From: Nitrospiraceae bacterium
Lineage (GTDB): Bacteria; Nitrospirota; Nitrospiria; Nitrospirales; Nitrospiraceae
Direction: 5' to 3'
NCBI GenBank assembly: GCA_005793285.1
Contig: SXPO01000082.1
Coordinates: forward strand, 1 to 7,532
DNA: 7,532 nt
Shown here: piece after piece, positions 1 through 6,140 of the stretch
Layout of the letters: every line of letters starts with the position of its first letter
Numbering within the stretch: position 1 is the stretch's first letter
Program-made: the position numbers and the translations under genes
The notes under the pieces: generated by a model
Databases searched by the model: none
Told to the model about the DNA's origin: nothing
What the model saw: the letters and a program-made list of their open reading frames with translations, nothing else

Positions 1-220
1 GCCTCGTTGTCTGGAGTATCTCATTGCATCGCATCGTTCCGTTGAACGGGGACATGCGGCGATCTTCGATCATCTCGCGCTGAAGCCGTTGCTGGATCTC
101 GACCTGCGTCTTGGTGAAGGCACCGGCGCCTGTTTAGGCATAAGCCTGGTCTGTGCGGCGCTCAAGATCTATACGGAGATGGCCACGTTCGGTGAAGCCG
201 GCGTGTCGGAGAAAGCCTAA
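1..220 (+). CDS. cobT: Nicotinate-nucleotide--dimethylbenzimidazole phosphoribosyltransferase, C-terminal end (5' truncated)
   Basis: This is the last 72 residues of CobT, read in the frame beginning at base 2 and ending at TAA 218-220. CobT transfers phosphoribose from nicotinate mononucleotide to a lower-ligand base such as dimethylbenzimidazole, giving the alpha-ribazole phosphate used in the last step of cobalamin assembly. The visible part contains PLLDLDLRLGEGTGACLG, the family's hallmark C-terminal motif; its Glu (in GEGTGA) corresponds to the catalytic base known from the Salmonella enzyme. The protein ends with EMATFGEAGVSEKA, also typical of the family. The gene starts outside the window, so its start and upstream control are unseen. 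Only 5 bases separate it from cobS, whose product uses the CobT product, which supports both calls and a shared transcript. Confidence 0.93.
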   Translation, partial: PRCLEYLIASHRSVERGHAAIFDHLALKPLLDLDLRLGEGTGACLGISLVCAALKIYTEMATFGEAGVSEKA

Positions 221-225
221 GTCCC

Positions 226-990
226 ATGGGGACGTTTGTTCGTCCATTCGTATTTGCCTGGCACTTACTGACCGGGATTCCGTTGAGCCATACCTTGCAT
301 GAACCGACCGCTGTCGAGTTGGCGAGGTCCATGGCCTGGTACCCGGTGGTTGGCTTGCTGATCGGTGGTGGGTTGGTTCTCGTGGACATGGGGTTGTCGA
401 AGGTGTTCATCCCGGCGGTGGGGAATGCCCTGCTGATTGTCCTGGTGGTGGTGCTTACACGCGGATTACACCAGGATGGATTGGCCGACACATTGGATGG
501 TTTGGCAGGGGGGAAGACTCCGGCTGAGCGGCTACCCATCATGCGCGATCCGCGTATCGGCGCCATCGGCGCCACGGGCCTCTTTCTCTCATTGCTGCTG
601 CGTTATGCGGGACTCATGGCACTGCCTCAGGCGATGCGAGTTCCTGTGCTCCTCTGTATGCCGGCCATCGGGCGGTGGGCGATGGTGACCGTGGCCTGGG
701 CTTCTCCCTACGCAAGGGCCGAAGGAGGGCTGGCGGCGTCGTTCTTGACGCATCTGTCCTGGCACCATGTCATGGTCGCAACGGGGATTCTCGCCGCAGG
801 GCTGGGATGGGGGTTCGGACTGTTGGGCATAATGGTGATTCTGCTGGCCGGATCGCTGGTGGTGTGTCTGTTGTGGGCTGGGTTCCGCTCGTGGTTCGGC
901 GGGATTACGGGTGATACGCTCGGTGCGATGAACGAGGTGATCGAAATCCTGTTCCTGCTGCTCATCCCGGCACTACTGTTATTCCCATGA
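226..990 (+). CDS. cobS: Adenosylcobinamide-GDP ribazoletransferase (cobalamin synthase)
   Basis: This 254-residue integral membrane enzyme joins adenosylcobinamide-GDP to alpha-ribazole (phosphate), the final assembly step of the nucleotide loop. The family signature is clear: GLHQDGLADTLDGLAGG at about residues 80-96 carries the Asp-rich, probably metal-binding motif (D84, D88, D91). It is followed by ERLPIMRDPRIGAIGA at about 101-115 and GGITGDTLGAMNE at 225-237. Hydrophobic stretches at about 38-55, 63-78, 114-135, 184-218 and 238-253 fit a polytopic membrane protein. Length is normal for CobS. ATG 226 is chosen because RPFVFAWHLLTGIPL directly after it is the usual CobS N-terminus; a GGAG at 208-211 is a somewhat distant ribosome-binding site. 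Its stop overlaps the cbiB start by 4 nt. Confidence 0.95.
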   Translation: MGTFVRPFVFAWHLLTGIPLSHTLHEPTAVELARSMAWYPVVGLLIGGGLVLVDMGLSKVFIPAVGNALLIVLVVVLTRGLHQDGLADTLDGLAGGKTPAERLPIMRDPRIGAIGATGLFLSLLLRYAGLMALPQAMRVPVLLCMPAIGRWAMVTVAWASPYARAEGGLAASFLTHLSWHHVMVATGILAAGLGWGFGLLGIMVILLAGSLVVCLLWAGFRSWFGGITGDTLGAMNEVIEILFLLLIPALLLFP

Positions 991-1943
991 CGGGAAGTGA
1001 ATTGCTGCTCGCGGCTGGCGTTGATACTGTGATCGGGGATCCCCGTTGGTTGCCGCATCCCGTGCGTGTAATGGGGCGTAGTATCGCCTGGTGTGACGAG
1101 CATGTCAGGAAGATATGTCGTGGACCGGGGGGGCTTCGCGCGGCGGGGTTCTGTCTGGCCGTGGGACTACCGGTGTGTATGTATGCCATAGGATTGGCGA
1201 TGATTGAGGTAGCCGGTAGCCTGTCTGATTGGTTCGGCACGGCTGTGTCCATTCTTCTCGCGTCGACGACGCTTGCCGGACGTGATTTATGGGACCATGC
1301 CCAGGCCGTGCGCACACAACTTCAGCAGGGCCATCTTCACGGCGCTCGGCTGGCCGTGGCGATGATTGTAGGACGTGACACCGAACAGCTCTCTGAGTCG
1401 GATGTCACGCGTGCAACTATTGAAACCATCGCGGAGAGCGCCTCCGACGGTATTATTGCTCCGCTGTTCTATCTTGCCGTCGGTGGTGCGCCGCTCGCGC
1501 TTGCCTATAAGGCCATCAACACTCTGGATTCGATGGTCGGCCATCAGGATGCGCGATACATCGATTTCGGTTGGGCCTCAGCCAGACTTGACGATGTGGC
1601 GAATTGGATTCCGGCTCGCCTGACGGCGCTGCTCCTCATTCTTTCGGCAGGCCTACTTACTGGAAAGGTTGATCGGATGAGACAGGGGTGGCGTGTCTTG
1701 CTATGCGATGGCGGCAAACATCCCAGCCCGAACAGCGGAAGGCCGGAAGCAGCCATGGCCGGTGTGCTTGGTGTCCGACTGGGAGGACGGAACGACTATG
1801 ACGGGGTCCCTCACGAGAGACCGTTCATGGGAGAGGGGTTGAGGGCTGTGGCTGTGGAGGATGCCGCCATTGCGATGAGGATCATGGCGCTGACCTCTCT
1901 CCTGGGAGTGCTGATTGCGGCGGGGTGCCTATGGTTCGCGTGA
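987..1943 (+). CDS. cbiB: Adenosylcobinamide-phosphate synthase CbiB (CobD in Pseudomonas naming)
   Basis: CbiB is a membrane enzyme that attaches aminopropanol (phosphate) to adenosylcobyric acid, making adenosylcobinamide (phosphate). The 318-residue length is normal. Family motifs appear in order: D13 with GDPRWLPHPVR (17-27), VGRDT (128-132), ETIAESASDGIIAPLFY (about 146-162), YKAINTLDSMVGH (164-176), DDVANWIPAR (192-201) and DGGKHPSPNSGRPEAAMAG (231-249). Hydrophobic segments at about 51-75, 83-97, 201-216 and 299-317 fit membrane anchoring. The start codon sits in the sequence ATGA shared with the cobS stop, which points to translational coupling. Its substrates come from neighbours: aminopropanol phosphate from the CobD reaction, and cobyric acid from CobQ or CbiZ. 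No lesion is seen. Confidence 0.95.
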   Translation: MTGSELLLAAGVDTVIGDPRWLPHPVRVMGRSIAWCDEHVRKICRGPGGLRAAGFCLAVGLPVCMYAIGLAMIEVAGSLSDWFGTAVSILLASTTLAGRDLWDHAQAVRTQLQQGHLHGARLAVAMIVGRDTEQLSESDVTRATIETIAESASDGIIAPLFYLAVGGAPLALAYKAINTLDSMVGHQDARYIDFGWASARLDDVANWIPARLTALLLILSAGLLTGKVDRMRQGWRVLLCDGGKHPSPNSGRPEAAMAGVLGVRLGGRNDYDGVPHERPFMGEGLRAVAVEDAAIAMRIMALTSLLGVLIAAGCLWFA

Positions 1944-3043
1944 GCAGGCCGCCGCATGGAGGCAATGTCTACGCCGCGTCGCGTGAATTGTCCTGCGATG
2001 TGAGGGACCTGCTCGATTTCAGCGCCAGCATCAACCCGCTGGGTCCCTCTCCGCTTGTCTGGAAGGCGGTCTCAAAGGCCCGTCATTTGTTGCGCCATTA
2101 TCCCGATCCTGAATGTTGGGAACTGCGCCAGGCCTTGGCCCGACTGTGGCAGTGCGATGTCGAGCAGCTGGTCGTGGGAAACGGTTCGATGGAATTGATC
2201 CACGCGCTGCCCTATGCGCTGAATCTTCACCATCTGCTGCTGGTGCAACCGGCGTTTGCCGAATATGCCGCGACGATGGCGCGCGTCGGAAGACGCGTCA
2301 CGGGAGTCTCTGCCGAGCAGGGCGAACAGTATGCGCTGCCGATCGATCGGCTGCTCAGGCTATTGCGTGCGCGCGCCACGAAGTCCCATTCCTATGATGG
2401 AATCCTGCTGTGCAATCCCAACAGCCCAACGGGGCAAGTCTATGATGCTACCGACATGATGGAATTGGCTCAGGCAGCGGAGAGACGAGGGATGTGGCTG
2501 ATAGTCGATGAATCCTTTGCCGACTATTGTCCTGAGCGATCGCTGCTTCCTCGCCAGGGCCGATTCTCGCGGATAGTCGTCTTGCGGAGTCTGACCAAGT
2601 TTTATGCATTGCCTGGTCTACGGGTCGGGTACGCGGTTGCGGATGCACCGGTGGTAGAACTACTGCGTCGGCACGTGCCGCCATGGTCGGTGTCTGCGAT
2701 GGGGCAGGTGGCTGCGCTCGCAGCGTTACAGGACCAGGCGCATGCCCGGAGGAGCCTGCAGTTCATTAAGAAAGAACGGGCGCGGTTTGCGGCAGGACTC
2801 GCGGTCCTGCCGGGCTGTACGGTGCTGCCGGCATATGCGAATTACATTTTTATGGAGCTGCCGCGCAAGTGGCATGCGGCCACCATGGCTGCGCGTCTCA
2901 GGCGGGATGGATTGTTGATACGGGACTGTTCCGATATGCCTGGCGCCAGTCCACGATCGATACGGGTGGCCGTGCGATCTCGACGGGACAACGACCGGCT
3001 ATTACGAACCGTGGCGGACGCATTACGGCAGGGGCCAGCATGA
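1931..3043 (+). CDS. cobD: L-threonine-O-3-phosphate decarboxylase, PLP-dependent (Salmonella CobD / Pseudomonas CobC type)
   Basis: This is a fold-type I PLP enzyme of the histidinol-phosphate aminotransferase-like group. In the cobalamin pathway it decarboxylates L-threonine phosphate to (R)-1-amino-2-propanol phosphate, the linker added by CbiB. Numbering from ATG 1931 (370 residues), I see HGGN (9-12), DFSASINPLGP (about 29-39), NGSMELI, NPNSPTG (162-168), DESFADY with the cofactor-contacting D193, and SLTKFYALPGLRVGY with the presumed Schiff-base lysine K223. The HGGN start and the operon favour the decarboxylase over a true aminotransferase. The start is ambiguous: GTG 1925, ATG 1931 and GTG 1940 are all in frame. 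I prefer ATG 1931, because a GCGGCGGGG stretch lies 5 bases upstream. GTG 1940 would give a 4-nt GTGA overlap like the other junctions. The gene overlaps the end of cbiB in every case. Confidence 0.92.
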   Translation: MVRVSRPPHGGNVYAASRELSCDVRDLLDFSASINPLGPSPLVWKAVSKARHLLRHYPDPECWELRQALARLWQCDVEQLVVGNGSMELIHALPYALNLHHLLLVQPAFAEYAATMARVGRRVTGVSAEQGEQYALPIDRLLRLLRARATKSHSYDGILLCNPNSPTGQVYDATDMMELAQAAERRGMWLIVDESFADYCPERSLLPRQGRFSRIVVLRSLTKFYALPGLRVGYAVADAPVVELLRRHVPPWSVSAMGQVAALAALQDQAHARRSLQFIKKERARFAAGLAVLPGCTVLPAYANYIFMELPRKWHAATMAARLRRDGLLIRDCSDMPGASPRSIRVAVRSRRDNDRLLRTVADALRQGPA

Positions 3044-3774
3044 CGATGAGAGTGCGATCGTCAGTCCAGACTCGGTTTTGGATCAAGGAGCATACGCTGA
3101 TCGTCGATTTCTATGGCCGTCGGCGCGTGCTGTCATCCGCTCCACAAGGAGGCGGACTCACGACTGCGACGCATGTCTTAAATCATCATGTAGAATCGGC
3201 TCCGGCCTCAAATAGTCCTGGCCCGGCGCCGGTATGGGGCAGTCCCTCACGATATTTACGAACACTGGCTTCCGCGCTGGGACTCGGCACCGATACGGTC
3301 GGCCTGATGACGGCTGTACCTATGACGAAACTGGTCACCGCCCGCGCGTCATCTGGAAATCTATGGGTGGAGTGTTTTGCCACGGTTGGGGTCACCAACG
3401 CGGTTCGGGCAGGGGAATGGCCTGCCGCATCGGTGCTTCTTAAAGACACTCAGAGACCCGGCACGATCAATCTTATTCTCGTGACCAATGCGAGTTTATC
3501 GAATGCGGCCTTGGTCGGCGCGGTGCAAGTCGCGACGGAGGCTAAGACCGGCGCGCTTCGAGACCATGCGGTACCCAGTTGTCACGAACATCGTGACGCA
3601 ACAGGCACAGGGACCGACGCCGTCGTGATGGCATGCCATACTCGTGGGCATGGCCCTTGGCATCTGTATAGCGGAACCCATACGGTTATCGGCGCCTTGA
3701 TTGGACGGGTGGCTGCGGCCTGTGTGACACGCGGGTTAGCCAAGGCGAAGAAGTGGCAGGAGAGGCATCGATGA
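3040..3774 (+). CDS. cbiZ: Adenosylcobinamide amidohydrolase (cobinamide salvage)
   Basis: CbiZ hydrolyses the aminopropanol amide bond of adenosylcobinamide, giving adenosylcobyric acid that re-enters the pathway at CbiB. In some bacteria it also attacks pseudocobalamin, allowing lower-ligand exchange. The 244-residue protein has the family's conserved blocks: LSSAPQGGG (31-39), GLMTAVPMTK (88-97), ECFATVGVTNA (111-121), GTINLILVTN (141-150), TEAKTGALRD (166-175), GTGTDAVVMAC (189-199) and YSGTHTVIGALIG (210-222). An upstream in-frame start at 2869 exists but lies deep inside cobD. ATG 3040 is chosen because it makes a 4-nt ATGA overlap with the cobD stop, follows a CAGGGG element, and gives a normal length. 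The C-terminus is basic. It sits next to cobQ, whose product is the same compound. Confidence 0.88.
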   Translation: MTMRVRSSVQTRFWIKEHTLIVDFYGRRRVLSSAPQGGGLTTATHVLNHHVESAPASNSPGPAPVWGSPSRYLRTLASALGLGTDTVGLMTAVPMTKLVTARASSGNLWVECFATVGVTNAVRAGEWPAASVLLKDTQRPGTINLILVTNASLSNAALVGAVQVATEAKTGALRDHAVPSCHEHRDATGTGTDAVVMACHTRGHGPWHLYSGTHTVIGALIGRVAAACVTRGLAKAKKWQERHR

Positions 3775-5309
3775 AGGCGCGAGCGCTCGCCGTGCTTGGA
3801 ACAGGGTCGGACGTAGGCAAGAGCGTGATAGCCGCTGGGTTGTGCCGGCTCATCGTGCGTGCCGGGATGCGGGTCGCGCCTTTCAAGGCCCAGAACATGT
3901 CGAATAATTCCTGTGTTACCAGGGACAGCAAGGAAATCGGCCGCGCGCAGGCGTTGCAGGCGCAGGCCTGCCGCCTCGATCCACACACGGATATGAATCC
4001 GATTCTGCTCAAGCCTGAATCGGATCGGCGCGCGCAAATCGTCATACAGGGAACGGTGTGGGGAAAATCGGACGCGCGGGACTATTGGACACATACAGCC
4101 GAGTTGGTGGAACGCGTAAAGGACAGTTATGAACGGCTCGCGGAAGACTTTGAAGTGATCGTCATCGAAGGGGCGGGAAGCGCCGCTGAAATGAATCTGC
4201 GGGATCGTGATGTCGCCAATTGGGCGATGGTCGAACATGCGGATGCCCGTGTTGTGCTGGTCGCAGACATCGATCGCGGCGGCGTATTTGCACAGATCAT
4301 CGGCACACTGGATTTGATCGCTGTGGAAGAGCGCGCGCGAGTGATCGGTGTCATCGTCAATAAGTTCCGAGGCGACCGAACACTGTTCGATGACGGCGTA
4401 CGATTTCTCCAGTCACGAACAGGGCTTCCGGTGCTGGGTGTCGTGCCCATGTTACATGATCTTGCAATCGATCAGGAAGACAGTGTGGCGGTGGACCGCG
4501 CGCATCAGATGCCGTTCGATTCCACGCATATCAATATCGCCGTTGTGCTGTTGCATCGGATGAGCAACTTCACAGACTTCAAACATGTGGCAATGGAGCA
4601 GGATGTCCGCCTGCGCTACGTCGAACGTCCCCAGGATCTTACCGGCGCGGATGTCGTCATTATTCCGGGCAGCAAGAATACGCTGGAGGATCTATGCGCC
4701 CTCCGGCAAGCCGGATTTCAGGAGGTCTTGCACAGGCATGCGGACTCCGGTGGAGAATTGATCGGGATCTGCGGAGGATTTCAAATGCTGGGGCGCAGAT
4801 TTTCCGATCCGGAGGCGGTGGAATCGGGAGGCGCGGTCGATGGGTTTGGGCTGCTCGACGTATCGACGGTCATGATGCCGGTTAAAACGACGAGTCTGGT
4901 CGAGGCGCAGTCGCTCCATATCCTCGAAGGAGTGAATAGCCCTATCCAAGGCTACTACATTCATATGGGTGTCACGCATCGCGGGAAGGACGGTCCATGT
5001 TTCCAGGTCTTTCGCTCACAGAATTTGTCAGATCCAACCGATGGGCCTTTAACAGAGTCTCTTGATGGTGCGGTGAACGACACTGGCCTTGTGTGGGGCA
5101 CCTATATCCATGGTGTGTTCGATCAGCCTGACTTTCGGCGTGCCTGGTTGAATCGCATTCGTCGGCGTAAAGGTTGGGAGGCGCTGGACCTCGATGCGTC
5201 AGAGTCCGTATCCAGGCGGCTTGAGGGTGAACTCGACCGTTGGGCCGATCATGTCGCGAAACATCTTGATCTCCAACCGCTCTTCAGATGGGTCGGCTAT
5301 GGGTTGTAG
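3771..5309 (+). CDS. cobQ: Cobyric acid synthase (glutamine-hydrolysing), CobQ/CbiP
   Basis: CobQ/CbiP uses ATP and glutamine to amidate four side chains of adenosylcobyrinic acid a,c-diamide, giving adenosylcobyric acid. The 512 residues are close to the usual family length. The N-terminal ATP-binding domain has a P-loop variant GTGSDVGKS (10-18), PFKAQNMSNN (37-46), DMNPILLKPESD (74-85), IEGAGS (132-137) and DIDRGGV (166-172). The C-terminal class I glutamine amidotransferase-like domain has the nucleophile Cys334 in GICGGFQMLG and the partner His447 in TYIHGVFD. A GTG start at 3753 is possible in the same frame, but ATG 3771 overlaps the cbiZ stop by 4 nt, has GGAG at about 3759-3762, and places the P-loop at the usual distance. 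It is the last recognisable gene of the cobalamin run; no obvious terminator follows. Confidence 0.96.
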   Translation: MKARALAVLGTGSDVGKSVIAAGLCRLIVRAGMRVAPFKAQNMSNNSCVTRDSKEIGRAQALQAQACRLDPHTDMNPILLKPESDRRAQIVIQGTVWGKSDARDYWTHTAELVERVKDSYERLAEDFEVIVIEGAGSAAEMNLRDRDVANWAMVEHADARVVLVADIDRGGVFAQIIGTLDLIAVEERARVIGVIVNKFRGDRTLFDDGVRFLQSRTGLPVLGVVPMLHDLAIDQEDSVAVDRAHQMPFDSTHINIAVVLLHRMSNFTDFKHVAMEQDVRLRYVERPQDLTGADVVIIPGSKNTLEDLCALRQAGFQEVLHRHADSGGELIGICGGFQMLGRRFSDPEAVESGGAVDGFGLLDVSTVMMPVKTTSLVEAQSLHILEGVNSPIQGYYIHMGVTHRGKDGPCFQVFRSQNLSDPTDGPLTESLDGAVNDTGLVWGTYIHGVFDQPDFRRAWLNRIRRRKGWEALDLDASESVSRRLEGELDRWADHVAKHLDLQPLFRWVGYGL

Positions 5310-5311
5310 CC

Positions 5312-5470
5312 ATGGTGCAGCATACACACATCACACCATACGCTTCGAAGAAATACCAGGAACTGCTGCCTAATATAGGGCATTGCGCTCGATGTCGCAT
5401 GCTGACAGGACAGGCGTGGCTCATCCACATGGATATCCACATATGGCACACAGACATTGTGGGTAGGTGA
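5312..5470 (+). CDS. Doubtful 52-residue ORF with CxxC and many histidines
   Basis: A small ORF starts at ATG 5312, two bases after the cobQ stop, and ends at TGA 5468-5470. The predicted peptide has a CARC motif (Cys25, Cys28), histidines at 4, 6, 24, 39, 43 and 46, and no hydrophobic segment long enough to span a membrane. The spacing could allow translational coupling to cobQ, and CxxC plus His could bind a metal. Against it: no convincing ribosome-binding site is visible, the end of the peptide is encoded by a short DNA repeat (5423-5442), and I recognise no family. It may well be chance. Confidence 0.2.
   Translation: MVQHTHITPYASKKYQELLPNIGHCARCRMLTGQAWLIHMDIHIWHTDIVGR
5423..5442. repeat. 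ATCCACAT direct repeat with DnaA-box-like 9-mers
   Basis: ATCCACAT occurs twice, 12 bases apart start to start. TGGATATCCA (5430-5439) between and across the copies is a perfect 10-bp palindrome. The 9-mers TCATCCACA (5421-5429) and ATATCCACA (5433-5441) each differ by one base from the DnaA box TTATCCACA. A third, weaker reverse match, TGTGGGTAG, lies at 5458-5466. This could be a binding site for DnaA or for a dimeric regulator, or chance. Function is not established. Confidence 0.3.
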
Positions 5471-5590
5471 AAGAAACTCAAAAGAATAGTCGGGGAAAAT
5501 CTCCTAAATTATATGCTGCTTTTGATGGAGTGTCTTGCAGTTTTCGCATAGATCGTGGTAATGCCCTGTCGAAATATTTATTCTGTCTGT

Positions 5591-5597
5591 AAGGAGG
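5591..5597 (+). promoter_or_regulatory. Strong Shine-Dalgarno site that decides the GTG start at 5608
   Basis: AAGGAGG is an almost complete match to the anti-Shine-Dalgarno sequence and ends 10 bases before GTG 5608. It is the strongest ribosome-binding site in the window and fixes a non-ATG start for the membrane protein gene. Confidence 0.85.
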
Positions 5598-5607
5598 ATA
5601 CGCGCCG

Positions 5608-6129
5608 GTGCCAAAACTTATTGCGATTCAGCATCCTGAAGAAGTTGCGCAGCAGGCGCGTGAATATGTGAAAGCATACATCTTGATGCCATCGGGACTT
5701 GTGGGGATGTTTTCTCTGGTCGTTGGAGTCGTAGGGCTGGGGTATCAGCTGATCGCATCGGAGAGCTATACGTGGGACACGTTTTACTACAGCTCCGGCT
5801 TGATGGCGTTGGGAGTGATGATCGGCACGGCGCAGACTCAGTACCATCTGTATTTATTCAGGCAGTTCCCCGATGCCTTGGCGGCACGGATGCGGCGGGG
5901 GCCGACCACTCAGAGATCACTGGCGAAGAAGGACACGCAGGTTCCAGAAATCGACCATCCTGGACGTCCCTTGCTTCCTCTCGCATACCTTGCCGGCATC
6001 GCGGCGCTTCTGGGAAGCGCCCTGCTGGCGACTCTTTACGGGCAGGTGAATACTGTCCCTGCGGTGATGATCCCCTGGGCCGGGTTCTATTGGGCGAAGT
6101 TATTTTTCTGGCGAAGCGTCATCAAGTAG
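5608..6129 (+). CDS. Unrecognised membrane protein with four predicted transmembrane segments
   Basis: I do not recognise a family for this 173-residue protein. It has a short soluble N-terminus (1-24, EEVAQQAREYVKAY amphipathic) and hydrophobic segments at about 25-50, 57-76, 122-144 and 150-167. A basic loop (about 85-120, with ARMRRGP, SLAKKDT) lies between segments 2 and 3. The loop charge suggests that loop and both termini are cytoplasmic by the positive-inside rule. There is no cleavable signal peptide and no visible catalytic or Cys-rich motif. The GTG start is supported by AAGGAGG at 5591-5597. The gene stands alone: about 300 bases separate it from cobQ, and it converges on lpxD, leaving 11 bases between the stop codons. 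It is probably transcribed separately from the cobalamin operon, so that context says little about its job. Codon use and length make a real gene likely. Confidence 0.8.
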   Translation: MPKLIAIQHPEEVAQQAREYVKAYILMPSGLVGMFSLVVGVVGLGYQLIASESYTWDTFYYSSGLMALGVMIGTAQTQYHLYLFRQFPDALAARMRRGPTTQRSLAKKDTQVPEIDHPGRPLLPLAYLAGIAALLGSALLATLYGQVNTVPAVMIPWAGFYWAKLFFWRSVIK

Positions 6130-6140
6130 GGTCGTGCGGG

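Larger units (their letters stand above)
5310..5607. other. Intergenic region between cobQ and the membrane protein gene
   Basis: About 300 bases with a visibly higher AT content than the genes on either side, especially from 5465 to 5590. Apart from the doubtful small ORF, it holds a 6-bp inverted repeat (ATGGTG 5312-5317, CACCAT 5334-5339) with a 16-base loop and no T-run. It also holds a direct repeat ATCCACAT (5423-5430 and 5435-5442) and a strong Shine-Dalgarno site at 5591-5597. A promoter for the next gene probably lies here, but I find no -35/-10 pair good enough to mark. I see no RNA gene and no clear terminator for the cobalamin operon. Confidence 0.6.

Noticed and set aside
2869..3039. 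Extended N-terminus for cbiZ
   Set aside because: The frame is open back to 2869, but the added residues lie inside cobD and do not resemble CbiZ. ATG 3040 with a 4-nt overlap and a purine-rich site is the better start.
3582..4238. Long - strand ORF (218 codons) opposite cbiZ and cobQ
   Set aside because: It lies wholly against two well-conserved enzymes, has a low-complexity composition with no recognisable motif, and shows no ribosome-binding site. It is an antisense shadow of GC-rich coding DNA.
5312..5339. Terminator hairpin after cobQ (ATGGTG / CACCAT)
   Set aside because: The stem is only 6 bp with a 16-base loop and no following T-run.
5444..5465. Sigma-54-type promoter starting at TGGCAC (5444-5449)
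   Set aside because: The TTGT that follows is two bases too far and lacks the GC of the -12 element, so spacing and sequence both fail.
5535..5565. Sigma-70-type promoter TTGCAG ... GGTAAT before the membrane protein gene
   Set aside because: The -35 half matches TTGACA at only three of six positions and the -10 half at four of six. That is no better than expected in AT-rich DNA.
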